Assembly: GCA_964346645.1 (NCBI GenBank)
Contig: CAYFVU010000055.1
Span: forward strand, 1-22,420
DNA length: 22,420 nucleotides
Direction of reading: 5' to 3'
DNA from: CAYFVU01 sp964346645
GTDB taxonomy: Bacteria; Spirochaetota; Spirochaetia; DSM-16054; Sediminispirochaetaceae
Positions 1 through 7,709 of the stretch are shown piece after piece (positions within the stretch are counted from its first letter, which is position 1; every line of letters begins with the position of its first letter). Position numbers and translations under genes: made by a program. The notes under the pieces were generated by a model that was not told the DNA's origin, made no database searches, and worked only from the letters and a program-made list of their open reading frames with translations.

Positions 1-4
1 CCGC

Positions 5-2413
5 ATGAGCAAGTACCCATTTAACGAGATAGAAAAGAAATGGCAGCGGTATTGGGAAGAAAAGAAGACCTTCAAGGTCGACGAGAACCCCTCGGTCCCC
101 AAGGAGAAGCGGCTGTACGTCCTCGACATGTTCCCCTATCCCTCGAGCCAGGGGCTCCACGTCGGACACCCCGAGGGCTACACGGCAAGCGATATCTACA
201 GCCGGTTTCAGCGAATGAGAGGCTACCACGTGCTCCATCCGATGGGCTTCGACTCCTTCGGACTTCCGGCGGAGAACTACGCGATAAAGACGGGAACCCA
301 TCCGAAGGAAACGACGGAGGAGAACATCCGCCTCTTCATCGACCAGATCAAGTCTCTCGGCTTCAGCTACGACTGGGACCGCATGGTCTCCACCCACGAG
401 CCCGACTACTACAAGTGGACGCAGTGGATTTTCCTGCAGATCTACAAGCAGGGACTCGCCTACGAGGCGCAGACTCCCATCAACTGGTGCCCCTCCTGCA
501 AGACCGGCCTCGCCAACGAAGAGGTCAAGGAGGGTACGTGCGACCGCTGCGGCACCGAGGTGACCCACAAGGACATCCGCCAGTGGGTCCTCAAGATCAC
601 CGACTACGCCGACAAGCTCCTCGAGGGACTGGATGGGCTGGACTGGTCCGACTCCATCAAGACGATGCAGTACAACTGGATAGGAAGGTCAGAAGGTGCC
701 GAGGTCACCTTCGAGCTCGAGGACGGCAGCGAATCCTTCTTCGTCTACACCACCCGCCCGGACACTCTCTTCGGCGCCACCTACATGGTACTTGCTCCCG
801 AGCATCCTCTCGTGGACCAGGTGACGACCGAGGACCGGAAAGAGAAGGTGCACGAGTATCTCGACGAGGCGAAGAAGAAGTCGGATCTCGAGCGTACCGA
901 CCTCGCCAAGGACAAGTCCGGTGTCTTCTCCGGCTCCTATGCGATCAATCCGGTAAACGGCAAGAAGATCCCCATATGGATCGCCGACTACGTGCTGATC
1001 TCCTACGGCTCCGGCGCCATCATGGCCGTGCCGGCCCACGACCAACGAGACTGGGAGTTCGCCACCAAGTTCGGCCTCCCGATTATCGAGGTGCTGAAGG
1101 GCGGCGATGTCGAAAAGGAGGCATTCACCGAGGACGGCCCCCACGTCAACTCCGAGTTCCTCGACGGCCTCGGAAAAGAGGAGGCGGTCGAGAAGATGAT
1201 ACAGTGGCTCGAGAAAGAGGGCCTCGGGCGGCGCGCCACCAACTACAAGCTGCGCGACTGGATCTTCAGCCGCCAGCGCTACTGGGGAGAGCCCATTCCC
1301 ATCGTCCACTGCGAGACCTGCGGTACCGTGCCCGTGCCGGAGAAAGAGCTGCCGCTTACCCTTCCGGAGGTCGACACCTATCAGCCGACCGGCACCGGCG
1401 AGTCGCCGCTCGCTACTATCGAAGAGTGGGTCCACACCGAGTGTCCTAAGTGCGGAGGTCCGGGACGCCGCGAAACCAACACGATGCCGCAGTGGGCCGG
1501 CTCCTGCTGGTACTACCTGCGCTATCTCGATCCGCACAACGACAGGGCATTTGCCGACAAGGGGAAGGTCGACTACTGGATGCCTGTCGATCTCTACATC
1601 GGTGGAGCCGAGCACGCGGTGCTCCACCTTCTTTACGCGAGGTTCTGGCACAAGGTGCTCTACGACATCGGTGCGGTGGGCACCCCTGAACCCTTTCAGC
1701 GGCTGGTCAACCAGGGAATGATCCTCGGCGAGGGCGGAGTGAAGATGTCCAAGTCCCTCGGCAACGTAATCAACCCCGACGACATCATCCGCGACTACGG
1801 CGCCGACTCCATGCGTGTCTACGAGATGTTTATGGGACCGCTGCAGGTCTCCAAGGCCTGGTCGACCAACGGTCTCGCAGGCGTTCACCGTTTTCTCGAC
1901 CGTGTCTGGCGCGTGGCCGAACGGCCGGTCTCCGAGGAGGAGCCGACTAAGGAGCAGCTAAAGCTGCTGCACAAGACCATCAAAAAGGTTACCGAGGACA
2001 CGGAACAGCTCGAGTTCAACACGGCGATCAGCCAGATGATGATCTTCATAAACGAGATCTTCGCTCTCGAGCGGATCCCGCGCCGCCTCTGGGAGCCCTT
2101 CGTGCAGCTGATCTCCCCCTACGCACCGCACTTAGGCGAGGAGCTCTGGGAGAGGCTCGGCAACAAGCCCTCGGTCTCCAACACCATCTGGCCCTTCTGG
2201 GAGGAGGAGCTGACCAAGGAGGAAGAGGTGACCGTCGTCATCCAGGTCAACGGCAAGGTTCGGGAGAAACTCGACCTGCCCGCCGGGACCGAAGAGGAGC
2301 GGATGAAGAAGATGGCCCTCGAGTCCGAGAAGATCCAGAAGTGGATCGACGGGAAGGAGCTCGTAAAGGTCATTACCGTGCCGGACAAACTTGTCAACAT
2401 CGTGGTGAAGTAG
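5..2413 (+). CDS. leuS: Leucyl-tRNA synthetase
   Basis: This class I aminoacyl-tRNA synthetase charges tRNA-Leu with leucine in the cytoplasm. At 802 residues it has the normal bacterial length. The start is typical of LeuRS (MSKYPFNEIEKKWQRYW). The HIGH signature appears as HVGH at residues 52-55, and KMSKS is at 580-584. A Cys-rich zinc-type module with two CxxC pairs lies near residues 160-185. The CP1 editing domain carries TTRPDT from residue 249. The C-terminal part (to VIQVNGKVREKLDLP and beyond) is the anticodon-binding and C-terminal domain. Only four bases precede the ATG, so its promoter and ribosome binding site are outside the window. It converges with the lipoprotein gene downstream. 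Identification is secure. Confidence 0.98.
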   Translation: MSKYPFNEIEKKWQRYWEEKKTFKVDENPSVPKEKRLYVLDMFPYPSSQGLHVGHPEGYTASDIYSRFQRMRGYHVLHPMGFDSFGLPAENYAIKTGTHPKETTEENIRLFIDQIKSLGFSYDWDRMVSTHEPDYYKWTQWIFLQIYKQGLAYEAQTPINWCPSCKTGLANEEVKEGTCDRCGTEVTHKDIRQWVLKITDYADKLLEGLDGLDWSDSIKTMQYNWIGRSEGAEVTFELEDGSESFFVYTTRPDTLFGATYMVLAPEHPLVDQVTTEDRKEKVHEYLDEAKKKSDLERTDLAKDKSGVFSGSYAINPVNGKKIPIWIADYVLISYGSGAIMAVPAHDQRDWEFATKFGLPIIEVLKGGDVEKEAFTEDGPHVNSEFLDGLGKEEAVEKMIQWLEKEGLGRRATNYKLRDWIFSRQRYWGEPIPIVHCETCGTVPVPEKELPLTLPEVDTYQPTGTGESPLATIEEWVHTECPKCGGPGRRETNTMPQWAGSCWYYLRYLDPHNDRAFADKGKVDYWMPVDLYIGGAEHAVLHLLYARFWHKVLYDIGAVGTPEPFQRLVNQGMILGEGGVKMSKSLGNVINPDDIIRDYGADSMRVYEMFMGPLQVSKAWSTNGLAGVHRFLDRVWRVAERPVSEEEPTKEQLKLLHKTIKKVTEDTEQLEFNTAISQMMIFINEIFALERIPRRLWEPFVQLISPYAPHLGEELWERLGNKPSVSNTIWPFWEEELTKEEEVTVVIQVNGKVREKLDLPAGTEEERMKKMALESEKIQKWIDGKELVKVITVPDKLVNIVVK

Positions 2414-2424
2414 GCACCACGCCG

Positions 2425-2454
2425 GCGGCGAACCGGAGGCGAAGTTTTCGCCGC
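2425..2454. terminator. Possible hairpin terminator between convergent genes
   Basis: The 83-bp gap between leuS and the convergent lipoprotein gene contains GCGGCGAA (2425-2432), which can pair with TTCGCCGC (2447-2454). A competing tighter hairpin pairs GGCGAA (2438-2443) with TTCGCC (2447-2452) across a 3-nt loop. A further perfect palindrome, GCCGATCGGC, is at 2471-2480. No clear U-tract follows on either strand, so a terminator role is inferred from position and stem strength only. Confidence 0.35.
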
Positions 2455-2496
2455 TCGCTTCCTGCGGGCCGCCGATCGGCGACTGATACCCAGATA

Positions 2497-3375
2497 TCAC
2501 CGGGGAGTGACGCATATGCTGCGGCACTCTCCGTTTTTTTCGACCAGGATGTGGAGCTCCAACTCTACGCTAGGGCTGTAGAAGCGGTGCAGGCCCGGAT
2601 AGAGACCGGTAAAACGGACCCTACAGGTGCCGCGCCCCTCTTCACAGCTCCCATCCTCCGGCTCGTCTCCGGCTTCCGCCTCGAAGGAGACCGATTCGAT
2701 GCTCCCCGCAAAGAGCGGCGATGCGCAGATCCAATCCGCCGCCGACAACTCGAACTCCGCCGCGTAGCGATCCGCGTCGGATATCTGTATCGTCGAGAGG
2801 GAATCGAAGAGCACGGCGCTGCGGATCCGTTCGAGATCGCAGGCCCACGGGTCTCCCTCTCCTTCGGCAGCCATCTGTGCCGCGAGGTAAAAGGCGTCCA
2901 CTCTCGAGAGCTTCTCCTGCTCCTTCCACAGCTCGAGAAAGAGGTCGGCCGCCGCCCCGGCTTCCCAGCTGAGCTCGAGCCTTCTCGTTCCCGTAAGACG
3001 CTCCTTCGCCTCAACGCTGTGTGACACGAATGCTCCCGCCGGCCTCAATCTGCCCAGCGGATAAGCCGCCACCGGCACGTACAGCCCACGAGCCGTTTCG
3101 ATACGCGTGCTGCGCGCCGATACAGTCCTGCTCTTCAGCTTTCCATTCCCGGAGGGATATACGATCCGCCATTTAACGGGAAAAAACTCCTCCCACGGGC
3201 ACGGCTCGTCCGGCAGCACCACCCTCAGCTGCAGCTCCGGGGTGAGGAACGCGCAGCCGGAGAGCGCCGAAAGGATCATGCACGAGAGGAGGGCGTGGGT
3301 GTAGCGGGCGCGGTGGTGACGGATGCGGGGGTTACGACCGTGGGGATTACGGGCGCGGGAATAATCTCTCTTCAT
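2497..3375 (-). CDS. Putative lipoprotein of unknown function
   Basis: The protein has 292 residues if it starts at the ATG at 3375. It has a long Arg/His-rich N-terminus, a hydrophobic stretch, and then a lipobox (LSGC, Cys about residue 41), so I infer a lipid-anchored envelope protein. I do not recognise a domain in the rest. It is mixed alpha/beta in character, with several Cys residues towards the C-terminus. The start codon lies inside a 55-bp sequence duplicated on both sides of the adjacent 100-N gap, so the 5' end depends on how that gap closes. If the two copies are one, the frame stays open upstream to a GTG at 3626, but no good ribosome site supports that start. The n-region is encoded by degenerate 15-nt tandem repeats. 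Confidence 0.6.
   Translation of the reverse strand: MKRDYSRARNPHGRNPRIRHHRARYTHALLSCMILSALSGCAFLTPELQLRVVLPDEPCPWEEFFPVKWRIVYPSGNGKLKSRTVSARSTRIETARGLYVPVAAYPLGRLRPAGAFVSHSVEAKERLTGTRRLELSWEAGAAADLFLELWKEQEKLSRVDAFYLAAQMAAEGEGDPWACDLERIRSAVLFDSLSTIQISDADRYAAEFELSAADWICASPLFAGSIESVSFEAEAGDEPEDGSCEEGRGTCRVRFTGLYPGLHRFYSPSVELELHILVEKNGECRSICVTPR
3292..3366 (-). repeat. Degenerate 15-nt tandem repeat, four to five units
   Basis: Successive 15-nt blocks begin at 3292, 3307, 3322, 3337 and, more weakly, 3352. On the plus strand most read G(G/A)(C/T)G-rich followed by a TACG or GACG end. On the minus strand they encode five-residue units such as RNPHG, RNPRI and RHHRA in the n-region of the lipoprotein. 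The array runs into the duplicated flank of the assembly gap and may be why the assembly broke there. Confidence 0.6.
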
Positions 3376-3386
3376 ACCCCCGAATA
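3332..3386. repeat. 55-bp exact duplicate, left copy at gap
   Basis: These 55 bases, which end directly at the run of Ns, are identical to 3487-3541 in the same orientation. Identical sequence on both sides of a placeholder gap is the usual sign that two contigs overlap and were not merged. It includes the lipoprotein start codon. Confidence 0.9.
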
Positions 3387-3486
3387 NNNNNNNNNNNNNN
3401 NNNNNNNNNNNNNNNNNNNNNNNNNNNNNNNNNNNNNNNNNNNNNNNNNNNNNNNNNNNNNNNNNNNNNNNNNNNNNNNNNNNNNN
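3387..3486. other. Assembly gap of 100 N
   Basis: Exactly 100 undetermined bases, the customary placeholder for a gap of unknown size. Both flanks carry the same 55 bp, so the true gap may be absent. Confidence 0.99.
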
Positions 3487-3541
3487 TTACGACCGTGGGG
3501 ATTACGGGCGCGGGAATAATCTCTCTTCATACCCCCGAATA
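3487..3541. repeat. 55-bp exact duplicate, right copy at gap
   Basis: Identical to 3332-3386 and starting at the first base after the Ns. The stretch from here to 3643 holds no convincing gene. It is probably the upstream region of the minus-strand lipoprotein gene and the end region of the next gene. Confidence 0.9.
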
Positions 3542-3643
3542 GGGCATCGCAGGAGCCTACGCTTTCGACCTGCGCAAAAAAATATTCCGCATTCATGCAG
3601 AGCCAACACGCATAGCGCGGGAACACGCCCGCGAAAGACTCTG

Positions 3644-4174
3644 CTACACCCCGCGCTGCAGCTTCTCCTTGAGCTCCTCGCGAAGAGCGTGGAGGATCTC
3701 GATGTACTCCGGGCTCCGGTAATCGGGATAGGTCCAGGGCAGCGGCTGATATGACTTCTTTCTGTAGATGAGGGTTATCTCGGCGTAGATGCCGTCCCGG
3801 AGGGGAATCCGCTGCGCGTTGTCCTTGGTGGATGCGAGTATGAGCTTTCCGAGGGAGATGAGGCCCGGGTCGAGGTTCACACGCCGTCCTCCCCGGTCCA
3901 CATAGTGCTCCTCGAGTCGGTTCGTGGTGAGCTTTATCTCTGCGAGTCGGGAGGGATCGACGAGCGTCTCGAAGGCGAGGAAGTCGCGTTCGATCCCCTC
4001 CCCCATTTCAGCGTCATAGTAGTCGGTGTAGACGAAGGGCAGGCTGGGCCCGGCAAAACGGCAGCTGCCGTAGAGCTCCTCGAGCCGCCGCTTCGCATCC
4101 TCCTTCATCTCCCGGTCGGTGGACAGCACTCCGACGATCAGCATCTCCCTTTGAAAGGTCTCGGCTCGGCTCAT
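3644..4174 (-). CDS. DUF4416 family protein
   Basis: This 176-residue soluble protein matches the DUF4416 family in length and pattern. It opens with a strand suited to a small alpha/beta fold (MLIVGVLSTD). It then has the Tyr/Asp-rich segment FVYTDYYDAEMG, the LVDP segment, the motif RRVNLDPGLISLGKLILAST, and a C-terminal YPDYRSPEYIEIL. The family occurs in spirochaetes and some other bacteria, and its biochemical function is unknown to me. The ATG is supported by AGAGG four bases upstream on the minus strand. It is divergent from the coiled-coil protein gene at 4269. Confidence 0.85.
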   Translation of the reverse strand: MSRAETFQREMLIVGVLSTDREMKEDAKRRLEELYGSCRFAGPSLPFVYTDYYDAEMGEGIERDFLAFETLVDPSRLAEIKLTTNRLEEHYVDRGGRRVNLDPGLISLGKLILASTKDNAQRIPLRDGIYAEITLIYRKKSYQPLPWTYPDYRSPEYIEILHALREELKEKLQRGV

Positions 4175-4231
4175 GATTCCTCTCGATCCTTTTTAGCTCT
4201 ACTGCGAATTCCTGTACGAGCTCTTACTAGA

Positions 4232-4260
4232 TTGCTAGTTTCGCGATTTTATCCCATAAT
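4232..4260 (+). promoter_or_regulatory. Sigma70-type promoter for the 474-residue protein
   Basis: TTGCTA (4232-4237), a 17-bp spacer and CATAAT (4255-4260). The predicted transcription start would be about 4267, only about two bases before the ATG at 4269, which would give an almost leaderless mRNA. Confidence 0.5.
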
Positions 4261-4268
4261 AGGCTGTC

Positions 4269-5693
4269 ATGGAAGAGAATACCGACTTCTTCGATGCGCT
4301 CGAACAAGCGACCGAACAGTACCGAAAATACCTCGAGGACAAAGAGCTCCCGAAGCTGAAGGACAACTACCGAAACTTCCACTCCTCTCTGCAGGCGATC
4401 CTCAACATTCTCATCCGCAAAGGACTCTTGCAGGAAGATCCGTACAAGAGCGAGTACCGGATTTCGGAGGTGCAGACCCCACCTTCCGGACCGTTGAAGG
4501 AGTCGGAGAAGGTCGAAGAGCTCAGTAAGCGGCTCTCAGTGTTCGACTCCATACTCGAGTTCCTCAACAACTACTACCAGTTTCAGCTCGACCACATGAC
4601 GCTGCAGCAGATCAAGAAGCTCGTCGAGCTCACCACCTACATCAAGTGGGACAACCTCACCGAAACGAGCTCGAATCTCAACACGCGCGTACTCGCAGAG
4701 GTCATCAAGAAGATTCCGCAGGGAAGCGACACCCTCTCCTACAACATCATCAACGACAGCGCGCAGCAGCTGAACAAGCAGTCGAAGAACATCCTATCCA
4801 TTCTGAAGAAGATCTCGATCTACCAGAGGGAGAATTACAAGTATCAGGTTCGTGACAAACTCTTCAATCATATGAAGCTCAAAGAGAACGCCATTATCGA
4901 GCAGCGAGAGGAGGTGATAAAGGCGATAAAACGCAAGTTCCCCCAGAACCTCCCGAAAACCACCTTCTATCCCGAGCTGGTGGACGAGATCCTCGACGAG
5001 AGCGAAGGGCCGAAAGCCGAACAAAACCGCACGGCGCTCCTCGATAAACTCTCCGTTCAGGAAGAGAAGCCGAAGCAGAAGAAGGAACAGAAGGTTTCGG
5101 GGAAAAGTATCATCATGGACTCCTTCCGGCTGCTCTCCTCGGGAAGCACTCCCCTCGAGCAGGCCATCACCAAGCTTCAGTACAACAAGAACCTGCTCAC
5201 CAACAAGAACCTGACCTTCGCGGAGAAATTCCGCCGATGGCTCTTCAACATGGGTAAGAAGGATACAGAGAACGAGATCTTCGAGATCGAGTATCTGGAT
5301 CCGAAAACGGCGACCTATAAGCCCGTCCAACTCGATTACGGCAAGTTTCTTGCAGAGCTGCAGAAGAAGGCCAAGCTCCTCTCTTCTCTGGGGTCGAAAA
5401 TGAGCAACACCTACAAGAAACTCGAGTCGACCTCGGAGGATAAGGCCTACGAGTATCTCTCGAAGACCATAGAGGAGCTGCAGTCGATACTGCTCAAGCT
5501 CCCGGCGCTCGACACCTACTTCAAGCACGAGGTGCCGAAGAACCAGCGCAACTTCGTAAAGGGCATAAAACTCGAGACTTCAGCGTTGAAGAACTCGGTG
5601 GTAAAGGCGAATCAGAAGCGCCACGAGTACGTCTCCCACAAAGAGGAGATCGAGCAGCTGAAGAAGCTCGGCGTGGACACCAACGTAGAGTAG
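4269..5693 (+). CDS. Uncharacterised alpha-helical, coiled-coil protein
   Basis: This 474-residue cytoplasmic protein has no signal peptide, membrane segment or recognised catalytic motif. It is very rich in Lys, Glu, Gln and Asn and looks helical throughout. A helical N-terminal half (about 1-235) contains a run of short Asn/Gln-rich helices. A charged, low-complexity linker follows near 255-275 (EEKPKQKKEQK). The second helical half (about 280-474) contains RRWLFNMGKKDTE and ends with likely coiled-coil heptads. I take it to be a lineage-specific structural or scaffold protein, possibly conserved in spirochaetes, but I cannot assign a role. The start is the ATG at 4269, with only a weak AGG upstream and a promoter almost abutting it. 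It converges with the aroF-pheA fusion. Confidence 0.75.
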   Translation: MEENTDFFDALEQATEQYRKYLEDKELPKLKDNYRNFHSSLQAILNILIRKGLLQEDPYKSEYRISEVQTPPSGPLKESEKVEELSKRLSVFDSILEFLNNYYQFQLDHMTLQQIKKLVELTTYIKWDNLTETSSNLNTRVLAEVIKKIPQGSDTLSYNIINDSAQQLNKQSKNILSILKKISIYQRENYKYQVRDKLFNHMKLKENAIIEQREEVIKAIKRKFPQNLPKTTFYPELVDEILDESEGPKAEQNRTALLDKLSVQEEKPKQKKEQKVSGKSIIMDSFRLLSSGSTPLEQAITKLQYNKNLLTNKNLTFAEKFRRWLFNMGKKDTENEIFEIEYLDPKTATYKPVQLDYGKFLAELQKKAKLLSSLGSKMSNTYKKLESTSEDKAYEYLSKTIEELQSILLKLPALDTYFKHEVPKNQRNFVKGIKLETSALKNSVVKANQKRHEYVSHKEEIEQLKKLGVDTNVE

Positions 5694-5709
5694 AATCCCG
5701 CCTCCGGCA

Positions 5710-5756
5710 ACCTATCGCATTACCTTTCACGTACCTATCGAATTACCTATCACCGC
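5710..5756. repeat. Four-unit ACCTATC tandem repeat, about 12-nt period
   Basis: Units beginning with ACCTATC or ACCTTTC start at 5710, 5722, 5733 and 5745. The first and third share ACCTATCGNATTACCT (15 of 16 bases identical). The array fills most of the 74-bp gap between two convergent genes. It shows no strong inverted symmetry, so it is not an obvious terminator. Confidence 0.6.
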
Positions 5757-5767
5757 AGCTATTACTG

Positions 5768-7699
5768 CTATCGAAGAGAAGAGGGTGTCGCATCGCTCGA
5801 TGCGTAGAGACCGAGGAGCCTCACGTCGCCCGCCTCCTCTTTGAGTGCGGTGAATGCCCTGTCGAGGGCCCCCTCCTCCTCGGGAATATCCACCACCACG
5901 AAGAACATGTACTGCCACGGCTTGCCCTGTATGGGACGGGACTCGAGCTTCTTCATGTTCAGACCGCGCTCGGCGAGTATGCGCAACACGGTGTACAGGG
6001 CGCCGGGTTCGTCACGCGTGGAGAACACGAGCGCCGCCCGGTTCGGCGTGCGGAAGGGCTCGACCTCCGTACGGGCTATGACGAAGAAACGGGTGTAGTT
6101 ATGAGGGTTGGTCTCGATTCCCTCCTTCAGTATCGAGAGACCGTAGACTCGAGCCGCCTCCTTGCCGGCGATCGCCGCCGCCTCGGGACTCCCCTCCCGG
6201 GCCACGTGAGCCACCGCCCCGGCGGTGTCGAAGAAGGGGATCTTCTCTATGTGGGGATATTTCGAGAAGAAACCGCCGCACTGTGCGAGTCCCTGGGGAT
6301 GGCTGTAGACACGACGCACACCATCGATGCTCGCCCCGGGGACGGAGATGAGGTTGTGAACGATGCGGATCTTCTGCTCCCCCACCAGCTTTATGTCGGG
6401 GTACTGCAACAGCAAGTCGAGCACCTCTAAGACCGTGCCGGCAAGGGAGTTCTCTATGGGAACGGTGCCGTAGGCCGCCTCTCCGGTCAGCACACGGTCG
6501 AAGACCTCGGTAAAGCTCTCGCAGGGGAGCGTGTCGGTGGAGTCGTCGAAGAAGCGATGGATCGCCGTTTCGCTGTAGGCTCCGCGGACGCCCTGGAAGG
6601 CGATGTTCGGCTCGGCCGAAGGCCCGCCGCCCGTAGTATACGCGCCGCCGCCTGCGGCCCGTTCGGAGGGCTGCAGATCCGGCACCCGCTCGAGCTCCTT
6701 GTCGATGACCGGAGAGATCGCCTCTATGTCCCGCATGAGCTTCTCGAACTGTTCCGGATAGAGCGATTGTGGACCGTCGGAGAGGGCCTGCTGCGGATCG
6801 GGGTGGACCTCCACCATGAGGCCGTCGGCGCCGGCGCTCACCGCCGCGAGAGACATCGGCAGCACCTTCTCCCGTATTCCCGTACCGTGACTCGGATCGA
6901 CGATGACCGGCAGGTGGCTGAGCTTCTTGACCACGGGGATGGCCGAGAGATCGAGGGTGTTTCGCGTGATCGTCTCGAAGGTCCGAATTCCGCGTTCGCA
7001 GAGGATTACGTCGTCGGTCCCCGCCGACATGAGGTATTCGGCGGCCATCAGCCACTCCTCTATGGTGGCGGCGAGGCCGCGCTTGAGCAGCACCGGTTTG
7101 CCGGTTCGTCCGACCGCCTTCAGCAGCTCGAAGTTCTGCATGTTCCGCGCGCCGACCTGGAATACATCGACGAACTCGCTCATCCTGTCGACGTATTCCG
7201 AGGAGACGATCTCGCTGACCACGGGCAGTCCCACCGCTTCACCGGCTTCCTTGAGCAGGGAGAGCCCCTCTTCGCCTAGCCCCTGGAACGAGTAGGGAGA
7301 GCTGCGCGGTTTGAAGGCCCCGCCGCGGAGCATGACGGCCCCCGCCTCACGCACGCTGCGTGCGGCGGCGTGGATCTGCTCGCGGTCCTCCACCGCGCAG
7401 GGCCCGGCAATGACCGCGATGCGGCCGCCGCCGATACGCACCCGCCCTACCCGGACGACCGTGTCCTCCTTCTTCAGCTCTCTGCTCGCGAGCTTGTAGG
7501 GTTTCGAGATGGGAATGACCCGGTCCACCCCCGGCAGGATCTCTACCTGCCGGGTGTCTATCCTCATCCGACCGACGGCTCCGAGCACCGTCTCCTCCTC
7601 GCCCACGATCTCACGCACGTCGAAACCCTGCTTCTCGAGGAAGGAGCGAGTCTCTTCTTTCTGCTGCGGAGTAATGTTCTTATTGAGAACAACAATCAT
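5768..7699 (-). CDS. DAHP synthase-prephenate dehydratase fusion with ACT domain
   Basis: This 643-residue enzyme appears to join the first step of aromatic biosynthesis (PEP plus erythrose 4-phosphate to DAHP) to the phenylalanine branch step (prephenate to phenylpyruvate). Residues 1-70 resemble the ferredoxin-like regulatory domain of Thermotoga-type DAHP synthases. About 80-340 is the TIM-barrel synthase, with AGPCAVE from residue 98 and later VIVDPSHGTG. A Gly-rich linker with no chorismate mutase domain leads to the dehydratase from about 367 (FQGVRGAYSE, VPIENSLAG, NYTRFFVIA). The C-terminal ACT domain contains ESRP. I chose the ATG at 7699 because synthase homology starts there; an upstream TTG at 7735 would overlap the preceding gene. 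It lies ten bases after the transglycosylase gene, probably in one transcript. Confidence 0.93.
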   Translation of the reverse strand: MIVVLNKNITPQQKEETRSFLEKQGFDVREIVGEEETVLGAVGRMRIDTRQVEILPGVDRVIPISKPYKLASRELKKEDTVVRVGRVRIGGGRIAVIAGPCAVEDREQIHAAARSVREAGAVMLRGGAFKPRSSPYSFQGLGEEGLSLLKEAGEAVGLPVVSEIVSSEYVDRMSEFVDVFQVGARNMQNFELLKAVGRTGKPVLLKRGLAATIEEWLMAAEYLMSAGTDDVILCERGIRTFETITRNTLDLSAIPVVKKLSHLPVIVDPSHGTGIREKVLPMSLAAVSAGADGLMVEVHPDPQQALSDGPQSLYPEQFEKLMRDIEAISPVIDKELERVPDLQPSERAAGGGAYTTGGGPSAEPNIAFQGVRGAYSETAIHRFFDDSTDTLPCESFTEVFDRVLTGEAAYGTVPIENSLAGTVLEVLDLLLQYPDIKLVGEQKIRIVHNLISVPGASIDGVRRVYSHPQGLAQCGGFFSKYPHIEKIPFFDTAGAVAHVAREGSPEAAAIAGKEAARVYGLSILKEGIETNPHNYTRFFVIARTEVEPFRTPNRAALVFSTRDEPGALYTVLRILAERGLNMKKLESRPIQGKPWQYMFFVVVDIPEEEGALDRAFTALKEEAGDVRLLGLYASSDATPSSLR

Positions 7700-7709
7700 A
7701 GCATGTAAG

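Noticed and set aside
689..1888. Long open frame on the minus strand across leuS (about 400 codons)
   Set aside because: It mirrors the codon structure of leuS, shows no domain pattern and has repetitive Val/Leu/Gly composition typical of antisense frames in G+C-rich genes.
3372..3626. Upstream extension of the lipoprotein to a GTG at 3626
   Set aside because: There is no ribosome site, it would put a long non-signal segment before the lipobox, and it depends on the unresolved gap.
5710..5756. CRISPR-like repeat
   Set aside because: Units are about 12 nt with no spacers, far from CRISPR repeat-spacer geometry, and no cas genes are present.
6099..7055. Second minus-strand frame (318 codons) inside the DAHP synthase-dehydratase gene
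   Set aside because: It is an Arg/Gly-rich frame-shifted shadow; the fused enzyme frame is continuous and motif-complete.
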